Shown: positions 34,925 to 46,397, counted from the first letter of the stretch. The stretch: 64,000 bases of DNA from Brevibacillus agri (GCF_004117055.1 NZ_CP026363.1:2534001-2598000); one strand, 5' to 3'. Notes: generated from the letters alone by a model not told the origin. Translations and numbers: made by a program.

Positions 34925-35037
34925 GGTAGCCTCCCGTATGTGCTTGGTGTCTGCCATTTGTACGGTGTCACCATTCGCGATCGTCTATGCACGGGTCAGG
35001 ACAGAGAGTTTTGATTGAATTTTAAGAAACTTCTTTA

Positions 35038-35066
35038 TTGATTAAGTATTGTATTTGCGTTATACT
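35038..35066 (+). promoter_or_regulatory. Strong sigma-A-type promoter with no adjacent coding gene
   Basis: TTGATT (35038-35043) and TATACT (35061-35066) are separated by exactly 17 bp. The start site would be about 35073. No reading frame with a ribosome site starts before 35410. Confidence 0.6.
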
Positions 35067-35072
35067 AGGAAG

Positions 35073-35217
35073 CAGTTCACGAAACATCATGCATGATTTG
35101 AAACGCGTTGGAAACAGTATGGATGGGCTATATCTGACAGACTTTTGACCTCCTATCGTGGTACGTCCACCACAAGTGCGCAAGGAGAAAGTCATTTCTG
35201 GATATAGTCCTTTTTTT
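35073..35217 (+). ncRNA. Candidate structured small RNA ending in an intrinsic terminator
   Basis: From a promoter at 35038-35066 a transcript of about 145 nt would end in a long compound hairpin: GGGCTATATC (35125-35134) against GATATAGTCC (35201-35210), inner GACTTT/AAAGTC, CTCCT/AGGAG and GTGGT/ACCAC, followed by seven T (35211-35217). It resembles no riboswitch I know. It may be an independent sRNA or a leader of the DUF1904 gene at 35410. The rest of 34925-35409 holds no convincing gene and is AT-rich. Confidence 0.5.
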
Positions 35218-35409
35218 GTACAGAGAAGAATGGATAAGATTCTTAGTAAGTATAGGGGCAACCAAGTTGCTCGCCTTCACTTTTCTTCATTCTTTTTTCG
35301 TTGATCCAGAAATAGACTGTAGTTTATAATTACTGAGGTAATGATTTTGGGAACAGCTTCGGCGTGCGTTGCTGTTGCTGGCCGCCTGTTCCGGAAAGAA
35401 GGAATTGAC

Positions 35410-35739
35410 TTGCCGTTTCTTCGCTTTAAAGGCTTTGAAAAAGAAAAGCTGCAATCGGTATCGCCCCTTATTATAGAAGAGTTTGCCCGCATCGCGGAAG
35501 TGAGCCAGGAAAAAGTCAAGCTGGAGCTGCTTCTGGTCGAGCAGTTGACGAACAGTCCGTTGTCGCTTGAAATCATGATGTTTCCCCGGGAGCAAAAGCA
35601 GCACGACCAGATCGCCAGCACGATGAACCGGATTTTGCAAAAGCAAGGTTTCCAGAACGTCCATATTTTCTTTATCCTGCTGTCGCCCGAGCTGTATTAT
35701 AAGGAAGGGCTTCCTTTGCAAGTCAAAGTCTCAGGCTGA
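35410..35739 (+). CDS. DUF1904 family protein
   Basis: The 109-residue product starts at TTG 35410 with AAGAAGGAATTGAC upstream, giving the family-typical opening (M)PFLRFKGFEKEKL. The frame extends upstream but without a ribosome site. The fold, LIIEEFARIAEVSQEKVKLELL then SLEIMMFPREQKQHDQIASTMNR and VHIFFILLSPELYY, matches DUF1904, related to tautomerase-like small alpha/beta proteins. The catalytic proline of tautomerases would be the first residue after Met. Function is unknown. A terminator follows directly. Confidence 0.75.
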   Translation: MPFLRFKGFEKEKLQSVSPLIIEEFARIAEVSQEKVKLELLLVEQLTNSPLSLEIMMFPREQKQHDQIASTMNRILQKQGFQNVHIFFILLSPELYYKEGLPLQVKVSG

Positions 35740-35751
35740 AGCGAGCAGGTG

Positions 35752-35792
35752 AAAAGACCGCCATCCCACTGTCGAGGATGGCGGTCTTTTTT
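35752..35792. terminator. Strong terminator, possibly bidirectional
   Basis: AAAGACCGCCATCC pairs perfectly with GGATGGCGGTCTTT, followed by six T on the plus strand and TTTT on the minus strand. Convergent minus-strand genes end downstream at 35886. Confidence 0.9.
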
Positions 35793-35885
35793 GTGCATAA
35801 GCTGCTTATCCAGTACAAGGGGCAATTAAGGCTGGGGCCGAGCCATTGGCGCAGCCAACTTTCCTAGGTGTGGCAGGGAAGCTGT

Positions 35886-36056
35886 CTAATAATAGAGGCT
35901 TTCCGTTTGCAAGCATTTGGCACAGGTGCGGGCGAGGGGGGTCTCGACGAACTCATGCGCGCACGCTTTTTGCAAATGGGCCAGTTGGCGCTTCAGACGT
36001 TCAAGGTCAACCTCCAGGCGCGCGATCTCTTTTCGCAATTGCAACACATCATTCAA
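35886..36056 (-). CDS. Small coiled-coil protein with C-terminal cysteine motif
   Basis: A 56-residue frame starts at TTG 36056 with GGAGGTGG seven bases upstream, just 21 bp beyond the thiC stop. The first 30 residues form a heptad helix (RKEIARLEVDLERLKRQLAHL) and the end carries ACAHEF then RTCAKCLQTESLYY, with C and H residues that could bind zinc (C-x-H and C-x2-C). I recall short Bacillales proteins ending in HEF...C..C...ESLYY, but no name. It is probably cotranscribed with thiC. The two-cysteine knuckle suggests a structural metal. Confidence 0.7.
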   Translation of the reverse strand: MNDVLQLRKEIARLEVDLERLKRQLAHLQKACAHEFVETPLARTCAKCLQTESLYY

Positions 36057-36077
36057 TCGTCTGCCACCTCCGGGCGC

Positions 36078-38108
<2,031 letters not shown>

Positions 38109-38110
38109 TT

Positions 38111-38140
38111 AGGATACCGGAGAACAGCCGTGCTTGGCAA
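38111..38140 (-). promoter_or_regulatory. Predicted promoter of the thiC riboswitch transcript
   Basis: On the minus strand TTGCCA (38140-38135) and TATCCT (38116-38111) are separated by 18 bp, about 27 bp before the aptamer. The 38141-38344 stretch shows nothing else. Confidence 0.5.
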
Positions 38141-38344
38141 GAAAAAGTTTCCAACAAAAATTGCCACAGGGCAACACATTTTCCCCCCCTCTATACTCAT
38201 GAATCGGACTAAAACTGTTTCTGTAGACCCACACGAATTGCGTCTGGTACGATGAAATTCGAAAAAACGAGAAACTGCTTTTATACGTTCTGTTCTAAGG
38301 CTTTGGGCGAATAGGGCGATTGAGATTTTTTGAGGTGATGGAGT

Positions 38345-39226
38345 GTGAATGTATATTCGGATCTGAAGCAAGGAGAGCGGGGTGCGTGGGTCAGCATTAT
38401 CGCCTATATTTTCTGCTCGGCGTTAAAAATAGGGGTTGCGGTGCTGACAGGCTCGGCAGCGTTAATGGCGGACGGGCTGAACAACTCGACGGACGTGGTG
38501 GCGTCGATTGCCGTGCTGATCGGGCTGCGCATTGCCCGCAAGCCGCCGGATCGCGACCATCCGTACGGCCATTTTCGCGCGGAGACGATCTCTGCCCTGG
38601 TCGCGTCGTTCATCATGCTGTTTGTCGGGCTGGAGGTCATTACCGGAGCGATTCCGACGCTGTTTGATACAAACCACACTGCTCCCGACTTGTTGGCAGG
38701 CTGGACGGCGCTGGCGACTGCGGTCATTATGCTCGGGGTCTATCGGTACAATCACCAACTCGCCGTGAAAACGAACAGCCAGGCGTTGCTCGCGGCCGCT
38801 GCCGACAACCGCTCGGATGCCTTCGTCAGCATCGGGACGTTTGTCGGAGTGGCGGGCGCGCAGTTCCAACTGCATTGGCTCGACCCGCTGGCAGCGCTCG
38901 TGGTCGGGGTGATTATCCTGAAGACGGCGTGGGATATTTTCCGGGAGGCGACGCATCGCTTAACAGATGGCTTCGATGAGGGGCAACTGGAGGAGCTGAA
39001 GGAGACGATCTTCTCCATTTCCGGGGTGAAAGCGATCAGCGACATCAAGGCGCGTTATCACGGCAGCAGCGTGCTCGTTGACGTCGTGATCCACGTCGAT
39101 CCGCAGTTGAACGTAGTAGAAAGCCACACCATCACCGAAAATATCGAAGAACGGATGAAACGTGTGCACAAAATCAATACGGTTCACATTCATATCGAAC
39201 CGGAACAACAGCTCGCAAAAAGATAA
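38345..39226 (+). CDS. Cation diffusion facilitator family metal transporter
   Basis: The 293-residue product starts at GTG 38345 (GAGGTGATGGAG upstream). Six spans are visible with the CDF metal-site signature GSAALMADGLNNSTDVVASI in span 2 (residues about 36-55), HPYGHFRAE in the loop, and AADNRSDAFVS in span 5, followed by the cytosolic C-terminal domain (KARYHGSSVLVDVVIHVDPQL). CDF proteins export divalent metals such as Zn or Mn by proton antiport. Metal specificity is uncertain. Confidence 0.94.
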   Translation: MNVYSDLKQGERGAWVSIIAYIFCSALKIGVAVLTGSAALMADGLNNSTDVVASIAVLIGLRIARKPPDRDHPYGHFRAETISALVASFIMLFVGLEVITGAIPTLFDTNHTAPDLLAGWTALATAVIMLGVYRYNHQLAVKTNSQALLAAAADNRSDAFVSIGTFVGVAGAQFQLHWLDPLAALVVGVIILKTAWDIFREATHRLTDGFDEGQLEELKETIFSISGVKAISDIKARYHGSSVLVDVVIHVDPQLNVVESHTITENIEERMKRVHKINTVHIHIEPEQQLAKR

Positions 39227-39227
39227 G

Positions 39228-39263
39228 CAAAAAACCTGTCCGCAAATGGGGCAGGTTTTTTTG
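39228..39263 (+). terminator. Rho-independent terminator after the CDF gene
   Basis: AAAAACCTGTCC pairs with GGGGCAGGTTTTT, followed by further T. Confidence 0.88.
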
Positions 39264-39367
39264 CGCAGACGTTATCCGGTAAGGCTAAGGCGTCGCCAAT
39301 GGCTGCGCGCAAGCCAAGTGTTCTGCTTATGGCTTCGCACCGCACCACCAACTGTTCCAACGCCGCT

Positions 39368-40348
39368 TTACACAGGAGTGGCTTTTTTGCGGCGAAGCGT
39401 TTTCGTTGTCGAGGTCGGACCGGGACTCGGTTTCCCCACCGCTTCTTTGGCAGGGGAGGTTGTCTTGTCCGCTTTCTCCGCAGAAGCGGCCCGTTTGCGC
39501 CCTGCTTTCGGCTTCGCGGCTGCCGGGGCAGGCTCCGGCGCAAGCTCCGGCGCAAGCTTCACGGGACTGCCCGTAGTGCCTGCTGTCGAGGCCAGGCTTT
39601 CCTTCAAAGCTTGCATCAGGTCGATCACATTCGTGCGCGCAACCGTCGGAGCGGTGGCGATCTCCTGGCCCTCCAGCTTTTTCTCGATCATTTTTTGCAA
39701 CTCGACGCGGTATTCGTCGGTGTACTTGGCGGGATCGAACGGAACGGTCATGTTGCCGATCAGCTCTGTCGCCATTTTCAGTTCGTTTTCCGCGAGCGGG
39801 ACAGTAGCCTCCGGCAAGGCGGGCACTTGACTGACCGGGCGCACCTCGTCCGGGTAAAAAATCGTTTCCAGCATGATGCAATGCTCGTACAGCCGAATGA
39901 CGGCGAGACTTTGCCGATTGCGCATCGTCACCTGGGCGACGGCGATCTTTCCGGTCTGCTCCATGGCGGCGCGCAGCAGCGCATACGCCTTTTCTCCCGT
40001 ATCTTGCGGAGACAGGAAGTAGCTTTTGTCAAAGTAAACCGGGTCGATCTCCGACAAGTCCACGAAGTCGAGAATTTCAATGGCGCGGCGCGTCTCGGGC
40101 GTGATCGCCTCCAGGTCTTCGTCGTTAATCATGACAAAATGGCCTTTTTCGTACTCGTACCCGCGGACGATTTCGCTCGGTTCCACTTCCCGCTGGCAAT
40201 GCGGGCACATTTTGGCGTATTTGATCGGGGTGTTGCATTCCTTGTGCAGTTGGCGAAAGCGAATGTCCCGTTCCTCTGTTGCCGTAAACATGCGGACGGG
40301 TATATTGACCAGGCCGAAGCTGATTGAGCCTTTCCAGACGGTGTGCAT
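39368..40348 (-). CDS. ku: Ku protein for bacterial NHEJ, with Lys/Pro/Ala-rich tail
   Basis: The 326-residue product starts at ATG 40348 after GGAGGAATCAT. The Ku core (residues 1-255) is clear: MHTVWKGSISFGLVNIPV, KMCPHCQREVEP, RNRQSLAVIRLYE and DEYRVELQKMIEKKLEGQ. The C-terminal 70 residues are an A/P/K/R-rich disordered extension (GRKRAASAEKADK; TLRRKKATPV), a type known to bind DNA in bacterial Ku. It should bind broken ends as a homodimer and recruit the polymerase and ligase encoded at 28531-29433 and 33980-34924. It has its own terminator-bounded unit. Confidence 0.95.
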   Translation of the reverse strand: MHTVWKGSISFGLVNIPVRMFTATEERDIRFRQLHKECNTPIKYAKMCPHCQREVEPSEIVRGYEYEKGHFVMINDEDLEAITPETRRAIEILDFVDLSEIDPVYFDKSYFLSPQDTGEKAYALLRAAMEQTGKIAVAQVTMRNRQSLAVIRLYEHCIMLETIFYPDEVRPVSQVPALPEATVPLAENELKMATELIGNMTVPFDPAKYTDEYRVELQKMIEKKLEGQEIATAPTVARTNVIDLMQALKESLASTAGTTGSPVKLAPELAPEPAPAAAKPKAGRKRAASAEKADKTTSPAKEAVGKPSPGPTSTTKTLRRKKATPV

Positions 40349-40483
40349 ATGATTCCTCCAGTACGGACTGTTTTTGTTTATTGTTTGTAGCCGACAAGCG
40401 GATGCCGCGAGGGAAATGCAGGCGGGGAAACATTGTCATCGTCGCCAGCCGGCATGGAAATAGCGAAGAACTGTAAACGTAGA

Positions 40484-40536
40484 CAAAAAAACTGCACCTC
40501 CAACTGTTAGGTGTATCTAACAATCGGGTGCAGTTC
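40484..40536 (-). terminator. Minus-strand terminator of the small gene at 40573
   Basis: On the minus strand AACTGCACC (40536-40528) pairs with GGTGCAGTT (40499-40491), with an inner GTTAG/CTAAC pair, followed by seven T. Confidence 0.85.
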
Positions 40537-40572
40537 AGATGTAGCGACTGGCTTTTTTAGCTTGTGTTCGCG

Positions 40573-40716
40573 TTATTGGCCGTGCTTGATAATGTCGGAC
40601 TGGTCCGCGCGCGACTGCATTTCCCGCGCTTGCTCGACGCCTGTTCCGGTACGGTCGGCAATGGACTGGGCCTTGGACGCTTTCAGCTTTTGCGCGGACG
40701 GTTGTTTTTCTGCCAT
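40573..40716 (-). CDS. Small polar hypothetical protein, 47 residues
   Basis: The product starts at ATG 40716 with AAGGGGGAATCGAC upstream. It is polar and highly charged (KQPSAQKLKASKAQ, REMQSRADQSDIIKHGQ) with no hydrophobic core, and looks disordered or helical, like small spore-related proteins, but it lacks the SASP signatures. It has its own strong terminator. I do not recognise it; a spore role is only a guess based on neighbours. Confidence 0.65.
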   Translation of the reverse strand: MAEKQPSAQKLKASKAQSIADRTGTGVEQAREMQSRADQSDIIKHGQ

Positions 40717-40767
40717 GTCGATTCCCCCTTTTGGAATAGGTGCAAGTAGTATGCTCCCCCTGCGGGC

Positions 40768-40800
40768 AAAAAAATACCCCCTCGCCAAAAGACGATGGGG
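40768..40800 (-). terminator. Minus-strand terminator-like hairpin with no gene upstream
   Basis: On the minus strand CCCC.TCG pairs with CGA.GGGG around a TTTTGG-type loop, followed by TATTTTTTT. It precedes the small gene at 40573-40716 and would stop transcripts from 40801-41117, where I see no minus-strand gene. It could be an attenuator or end an unknown RNA. The interval 40801-41117 holds nothing else recognisable. Confidence 0.5.
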
Positions 40801-41117
40801 CAGCGGTTCAACTCCTCCCGCGCGGGGAGCGTCGGCACGGAATGCTCCTATCAGACACGCCGTGCGCCAAAGTGAACTGCCTTTCAATTATGGGAGAGGA
40901 GAAACCGGAGGAAGAGCTTATGGGGAAACGTAAGTCTTCTCCGCGGTTGTCAGCGACACCATTGCGTCGCTATCCATCATGTTTTCCAATCTTTGTGCAT
41001 TCTATACGCGCAATCCGCCATAAATTTTCCAGTTGCCAATTTTACGGGGGTAGGCAGTTGTGATAGTATGATATCAGCTTTTATCCCTTATAACTTCTTT
41101 GAACAGGTGAAATCATT

Positions 41118-42196
<1,079 letters not shown>

Positions 42197-42212
42197 ACGG
42201 GAAAGAAGCCGT

Positions 42213-43445
42213 TTATCTCGTCTTGCCGCTTTGAACATAGCGGGCCAGCAAGCTGATCGCAAACAGCAGGACAGCTACGCCGACTGCGAGCGTGCCGGAA
42301 AAAGCGATCGTCTCCCACCAACTCGTAACGGGGATTCCCGCTGTGGTCGGCATGAAGACGGGAACGCTTTTTTCCAGAAACCACGTACTGACCTTGACCA
42401 GCGGCTGCCAGAAGACAAACGTCAAAATCGCCGCCAACACGGCGTGCAGGGCACGGGCGATGAAATAAGGCGCTACGCGAATATCGGTTTCGCTGAGAAT
42501 GCTCGCCACTTGCGCATGGACGCTCAGGCCGCCCCAGGAAAGCACGGCGCTGGCGATGGCCGCCTTCCAGACCATGGAGACGCCGTCAGGTACGACGCTG
42601 GCTGCTTGCGCGCCCAGCGTGACCTCGAACAGCCCGGCGATGATCGCCTGGGAAAAGGCAGGCGGAAAGCCGAAGGGGCCGAGAAAGATGGCGAGCAGCG
42701 TGCTAATCATCTGCGTCAGGTGAATGGCGGCAAACAGTTGGATCAAGACGGAAAAGACGATGATAAAGCCGCCGATCATGAACAGCGTGTTCAGCGCGGA
42801 CTGCACGGCATCGCCCATCAGCTTGCCGAACGGCCGCCCGTCGCGGATTCGCGCGCGGTGCATCGCTTGCAGCGCCCGAAGCGGCAGCGGCAGGCTCGTT
42901 TTTTCCAATGGCTTCGAGACGGCGGCAAACGGAGCGTGGAAGCGGGAAACAAGCCCCATGATGATTGCCGACAAATAGTGGGTCAAGGCCAGGACGATCC
43001 CCATTTGTTCGCTGTGAAAAAAGCCGATGGCGACCGCTCCCATGACAAACAGCGGATCGCCCGTCGTCGTAAACGATACGAGCCGCTCTCCTTCGGCTTT
43101 CGACACGCTGCCCTGCTGGCGCAAGCGGGTCGTCAGCTTGGCGGCCACCGGATACCCCGAGGAAAAGCCCATGGCGAGCACGAAGCCGCCTGTGCCGGGG
43201 ACGTTGAACAAAGGGCGCATCAACGGTTCGAGCAGCACGCCGACAAAGTGGACCACGCCCAGTCCCATCAATACTTCGGAGAGGACGATAAACGGGAGGG
43301 TAGAGGGAAAGACGACTTCCCACCAGATTTTGAGTCCGCGGACGGCAGCTTCAAACGAAATTTGCGAATAAATCACCAAAGTCAGGACGAGCGCGACAGT
43401 CGAGAGGGCAAGCAACAGGGTGAAAATCGGTGAGTGGCGTGACAT
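42213..43445 (-). CDS. ylbJ: Sporulation integral membrane protein YlbJ
   Basis: The 410-residue product starts at ATG 43445 after AGGAGGATTCC. About eight to ten spans include the conserved PSTLPFIVLSEVLMGLG, GTGGFVLAMGFSSGYPVAAKL and ISSVLSWGGLSVHAQ-type segment. YlbJ belongs to the SpoVAA-like/nucleoside-transporter gate family and is sporulation-specific in B. subtilis. The gene is inverted relative to coaD and ylbK, as in the B. subtilis ylb locus. Its substrate is unknown. Confidence 0.92.
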   Translation of the reverse strand: MSRHSPIFTLLLALSTVALVLTLVIYSQISFEAAVRGLKIWWEVVFPSTLPFIVLSEVLMGLGVVHFVGVLLEPLMRPLFNVPGTGGFVLAMGFSSGYPVAAKLTTRLRQQGSVSKAEGERLVSFTTTGDPLFVMGAVAIGFFHSEQMGIVLALTHYLSAIIMGLVSRFHAPFAAVSKPLEKTSLPLPLRALQAMHRARIRDGRPFGKLMGDAVQSALNTLFMIGGFIIVFSVLIQLFAAIHLTQMISTLLAIFLGPFGFPPAFSQAIIAGLFEVTLGAQAASVVPDGVSMVWKAAIASAVLSWGGLSVHAQVASILSETDIRVAPYFIARALHAVLAAILTFVFWQPLVKVSTWFLEKSVPVFMPTTAGIPVTSWWETIAFSGTLAVGVAVLLFAISLLARYVQSGKTR

Positions 43446-43580
43446 GGAATCCTCCTGTGTCGACGAAAAGATCATAGTACATGTCTACGTGGCAGCGGGA
43501 TGATCTATGCGTGAGCTTGTATCTTTCCAGTGTGAAAGGAACGGGGAGTGGCCACATAGGCTGTTACAGGAGGTGTTTGC

Positions 43581-44375
43581 ATGACGGCGAAGCGAAAGCC
43601 AATCGTGGGAGTGGCGCTAGGCTCAGGCGGAGCCCGCGGTTTTGCGCACATTGGCGTCTTGAAAGCATTGGAGGCGCACGGTGTCGAGATCGACATGCTC
43701 GCGGGAAGCAGCATGGGAAGTTTGATCGCGGCGGTGTATGCGAACGGGATCGAGCCGCACATGATGGGAAAACTGGCGCAAAACCTCAAGCGCAAGCACT
43801 GGCTTGACTTGACTGTACCGAGCATGGGTTTTGTGGCGGGAGAAAAAATCAAGCAACTGATTAAACTGCTCACCCACGGCAAGCGGATGGAGGAGCTGCA
43901 AAAGCCACTGGCGATCGTGGCGACAGATATCGAATCGGGTGAGCGGGTCGTTTTTCGCGAAGGGCCGATCGATCAGGCGGTCAGGGCGAGCATTTCCATT
44001 CCGGGCATTTTCGTTCCGGAAAAGGTAGGCGGGCGGCTTCTCGTCGACGGAGGAGTCATCGACCGCGTGCCGGTGACGGTGTTAAAAGACATGGGAGCAG
44101 ACATCGTCATTGCCGTCGACGTCGCGCAGGTCGATACGCCGATGAAAGTGAGCAGCATTTTTGATGTCATCGCGCAGACGATCGATGTCATGGAACGAGA
44201 AATTTTGCGCCATCGGATCATCGCGGCAGACATCGTAATCCGCCCGGATGTTGGACACTATAGCAGTATCGCCTACTCTGGCGTGGAGGAAATTATCGAG
44301 CTGGGCGAACGCGAGGGTGCAGCACAGGCAGAGCGCATCCAGCAACTGATTGCGAACTGGGAGGAAAGCGGATGA
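43581..44375 (+). CDS. ylbK: Patatin-like phospholipase YlbK (RssA-like)
   Basis: The 264-residue product starts after ACAGGAGGTGTTTGC. The patatin signature is complete: GVALGSGGARGFAHIGVL (oxyanion loop), LAGSSMGS (catalytic serine, about residue 45), and LLVDGGVID with the catalytic Asp (about 157). It should hydrolyse lipid esters; its substrate is unknown. It overlaps ylbL by 4 bp (ATGA). Confidence 0.94.
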   Translation: MTAKRKPIVGVALGSGGARGFAHIGVLKALEAHGVEIDMLAGSSMGSLIAAVYANGIEPHMMGKLAQNLKRKHWLDLTVPSMGFVAGEKIKQLIKLLTHGKRMEELQKPLAIVATDIESGERVVFREGPIDQAVRASISIPGIFVPEKVGGRLLVDGGVIDRVPVTVLKDMGADIVIAVDVAQVDTPMKVSSIFDVIAQTIDVMEREILRHRIIAADIVIRPDVGHYSSIAYSGVEEIIELGEREGAAQAERIQQLIANWEESG

Positions 44376-45439
44376 GCGAGGAACAGCTTTATGGACAAAG
44401 ACGCAGATCAAGAGCGGGCAGAGGCTTTAGCTGGGTTCTTGCCTTGATCGTTGCACTGGTAGGACTTTCTTTTTTTATCCCGACAAATTACTACGTGACC
44501 CGGCCAGGTTCGGCGATTGAGCTGGGGCCGATGATTGATGTGGAGGGCGGCAAAAAGGACGAGACAGGCGCGTTCATGCTCACCACCGTGCGGATGGGCG
44601 AGGCCAATCTGGCCTGGTACGTCTACGCCAACCTGTCTCCCGATGCGGAATTGATGCCAAAGGAGCTGGTCGTAAGCAAAGGCGAGGACAACGAAGACTT
44701 CGTCCGCCGCGAGCAGGCGGTGATGGACAATTCGCAAAAGATCGCCGAGGCCGTAGCTTTCCGCCTGGCAGGCTACGAGGTGAAGGTCGAGAAGGAAGGC
44801 GTCTGGGTGATGGGGACGCTGGACGGCCTGCCTGCCAAAAAAGTGCTGAAGATCGGCGACATCATCACGGCTGTCGACGGCGTTCGCACCGCCGAAGCCA
44901 AAGACCTGCTGCAAGCTCTCGCAAGCAAAAAGGCCGGCGATCAGGTGGAAATTACATACACGAGAGATGGACAAGAAGCCAAAACGGTGGTAACCTTGGT
45001 ACCACTGCCGGAGTCAAAGTCCGTCGGGATCGGAGTGCGTCCTGACAACAAGCAGCAGATCTTCATACCGAAAAAAGTGACCATCGCGTCGCAGGGCATT
45101 GGCGGCCCGTCTGCCGGACTGATGATGGCGCTGGAAATTTTGGATCAGCTCGATACGGCGAAAGATTTGACAAAAGGCTATAAAATTGCCGGTACAGGCA
45201 CCATTTCATTGGATGGGACAGTAGGCCGAATCGGCGGGATCAATCACAAGGTCATCGCAGCCGACAAGGCGGGGGCGGAGATTTTCTTCGCGCCTCAGGA
45301 TACGCCTGATGCAACCTCCAATTATCAGGAAGCCCTGGCTACCGCCAAACGGATCGGAACCTCCATGCAGATCGTTCCTGTCAAAAATGTTGCGGATGCC
45401 ATTGCGTATCTGGATGGACGAAAACCGAAATCTTCCTGA
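44372..45439 (+). CDS. ylbL: Membrane-anchored PDZ-Lon protease YlbL
   Basis: The 355-residue product has an N-terminal anchor (about residues 18-36), a PDZ-like domain (GLPAKKVLKIGDIITAVDG; EAKDLLQALASKKAGDQVEI, split) and a C-terminal Lon S16 protease domain with the catalytic serine in GIGGPSAGLMMALEIL and lysine in NHKVIAADKAGAEIFF. It lacks an AAA+ ATPase. B. subtilis YlbL acts after DNA damage, clearing the YneA division inhibitor. The start overlaps ylbK. Confidence 0.95.
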   Translation: MSEEQLYGQRRRSRAGRGFSWVLALIVALVGLSFFIPTNYYVTRPGSAIELGPMIDVEGGKKDETGAFMLTTVRMGEANLAWYVYANLSPDAELMPKELVVSKGEDNEDFVRREQAVMDNSQKIAEAVAFRLAGYEVKVEKEGVWVMGTLDGLPAKKVLKIGDIITAVDGVRTAEAKDLLQALASKKAGDQVEITYTRDGQEAKTVVTLVPLPESKSVGIGVRPDNKQQIFIPKKVTIASQGIGGPSAGLMMALEILDQLDTAKDLTKGYKIAGTGTISLDGTVGRIGGINHKVIAADKAGAEIFFAPQDTPDATSNYQEALATAKRIGTSMQIVPVKNVADAIAYLDGRKPKSS

Positions 45440-45465
45440 GCAAACAAGCTGTCAAGGAAAAATGG

Positions 45466-45494
45466 TTGACAAAGCTTTTTGCACGGGCTATAAT
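45466..45494 (+). promoter_or_regulatory. Consensus sigma-A promoter for ylbN-rpmF
   Basis: TTGACA (45466-45471) and TATAAT (45489-45494) are separated by exactly 17 bp. It lies 29 bp before the ylbN start. Confidence 0.9.
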
Positions 45495-45523
45495 CATCCT
45501 TGTTGTGCATGAGGTGAAGTGCT

Positions 45524-46042
45524 ATGAACATTAAGTTAGCAGAGTTGGAACACCGAAAAGGAGAGCCATTACCGTTTCAGTTGACGCTCGACGCAGCGGA
45601 GCTGAAAAATCGCCATCAGGAAATTCGCGGGATTACGCCTGTGAACGCAGAGGGCGAGGCTGTACAGCTCGGCAATCTCTACTATGTAAAAGGCAGCATG
45701 AAGGCGGATGTCGATTTTGTGTGCGCCCGGTGCCTGAATCCTTTTACCCATCACGCAGCAGTCGACTTCTCCGAAACCTTTGCACTAGCGGATGATCCGG
45801 TGCTGGGCGAGGACGAAGACAGCGATATCCTGCCGCTGGAGGGCGACGAAATCGAGCTGACCGCTCTGTTGCAAGAGGACTTTTTGCTTGCGATGCCGAC
45901 CTTCCCGTTGTGCGAGGAAGACTGCAAAGGATTGTGCCCGACTTGCGGAGTGAACCGCAACGAAGTGGCATGTAGCTGCAAGAATGAGCGGATCGACCCG
46001 CGCTTGGCCGGGTTGGCGGACTTTTTCAAGGACAGCAAGTAG
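45524..46042 (+). CDS. ylbN: DUF177/YceD-family zinc-binding protein YlbN
   Basis: The 172-residue product has the YceD/DUF177 pattern: an N-terminal region ending in VKGSMKADVDF, CARCLNPF (first zinc knuckle), an acidic middle (DEDSDILPLEGDEIELT) and CEEDCKGLCPTCGVNRNEVACSC, a cysteine cluster for zinc. YceD is linked to 23S rRNA or ribosome assembly and is normally upstream of rpmF, as here. A hairpin at 46063-46098 separates the two. Confidence 0.93.
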   Translation: MNIKLAELEHRKGEPLPFQLTLDAAELKNRHQEIRGITPVNAEGEAVQLGNLYYVKGSMKADVDFVCARCLNPFTHHAAVDFSETFALADDPVLGEDEDSDILPLEGDEIELTALLQEDFLLAMPTFPLCEEDCKGLCPTCGVNRNEVACSCKNERIDPRLAGLADFFKDSK

Positions 46043-46062
46043 TATTCTACCGTTTTCAAGGT

Positions 46063-46098
46063 GAGGCGCCGGTCTTCGGATGCAGCGTCTCATTTTTG
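46063..46098 (+). terminator. Partial terminator between ylbN and rpmF
   Basis: TGAGGCGC (46063-46070) pairs with GCGTCTCA (46086-46093), allowing a G-T pair, then TTTTT. In a linked operon this may be a leaky terminator that adjusts rpmF levels. Confidence 0.55.
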
Positions 46099-46180
46099 AA
46101 GGATGGCATAAGCATTTTGCCTATACTATCCACCCAATAGAGCATCTTAGCATTTGTCAGTTGAAGGAGGTGTAAGGAAG

Positions 46181-46351
46181 ATGGCAGTACCTCAACGGAG
46201 AACTTCCAAAACCCGTAAAAGAATGCGTCGTACGCACTTCAAATTAGAGATTCCAGGCATGATCAAATGCGATAATTGCAGCGAATACAAGCTTGCGCAT
46301 CGTGTTTGCCCAAGCTGCGGTCACTACAAAGGTGTGAAAGTGGCAAAGTAA
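46181..46351 (+). CDS. rpmF: 50S ribosomal protein L32
   Basis: The 56-residue product begins [19 protein letters not shown] after AAGGAGGTGTAAGGAAG. The zinc knuckle is [18 protein letters not shown] (C-x2-C...C-x2-C), the C+ form of L32. A longer in-frame start upstream has no ribosome site. It is followed by a strong terminator. Confidence 0.97.
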   Translation: MAVPQRRTSKTRKRMRRTHFKLEIPGMIKCDNCSEYKLAHRVCPSCGHYKGVKVAK

Positions 46352-46367
46352 GCTTTGCTGCGTAAAA

Positions 46368-46397
46368 AGTGAGGTGAGCAATCACCTTGCTTTTTTT
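46368..46397 (+). terminator. Rho-independent terminator after rpmF
   Basis: GTGAGGTGA pairs with TCACCTTGC around GCAA, followed by seven T. Confidence 0.87.

Noticed and set aside
35022..35261. Minus-strand 79-residue frame
   Set aside because: No ribosome site, no domain, and the sequence overlaps the proposed structured RNA; its codon use looks random.
40125..40523. Minus-strand 132-codon frame overlapping the Ku start and terminator
   Set aside because: It crosses a strong terminator and the Ku gene in another frame and has no ribosome site.
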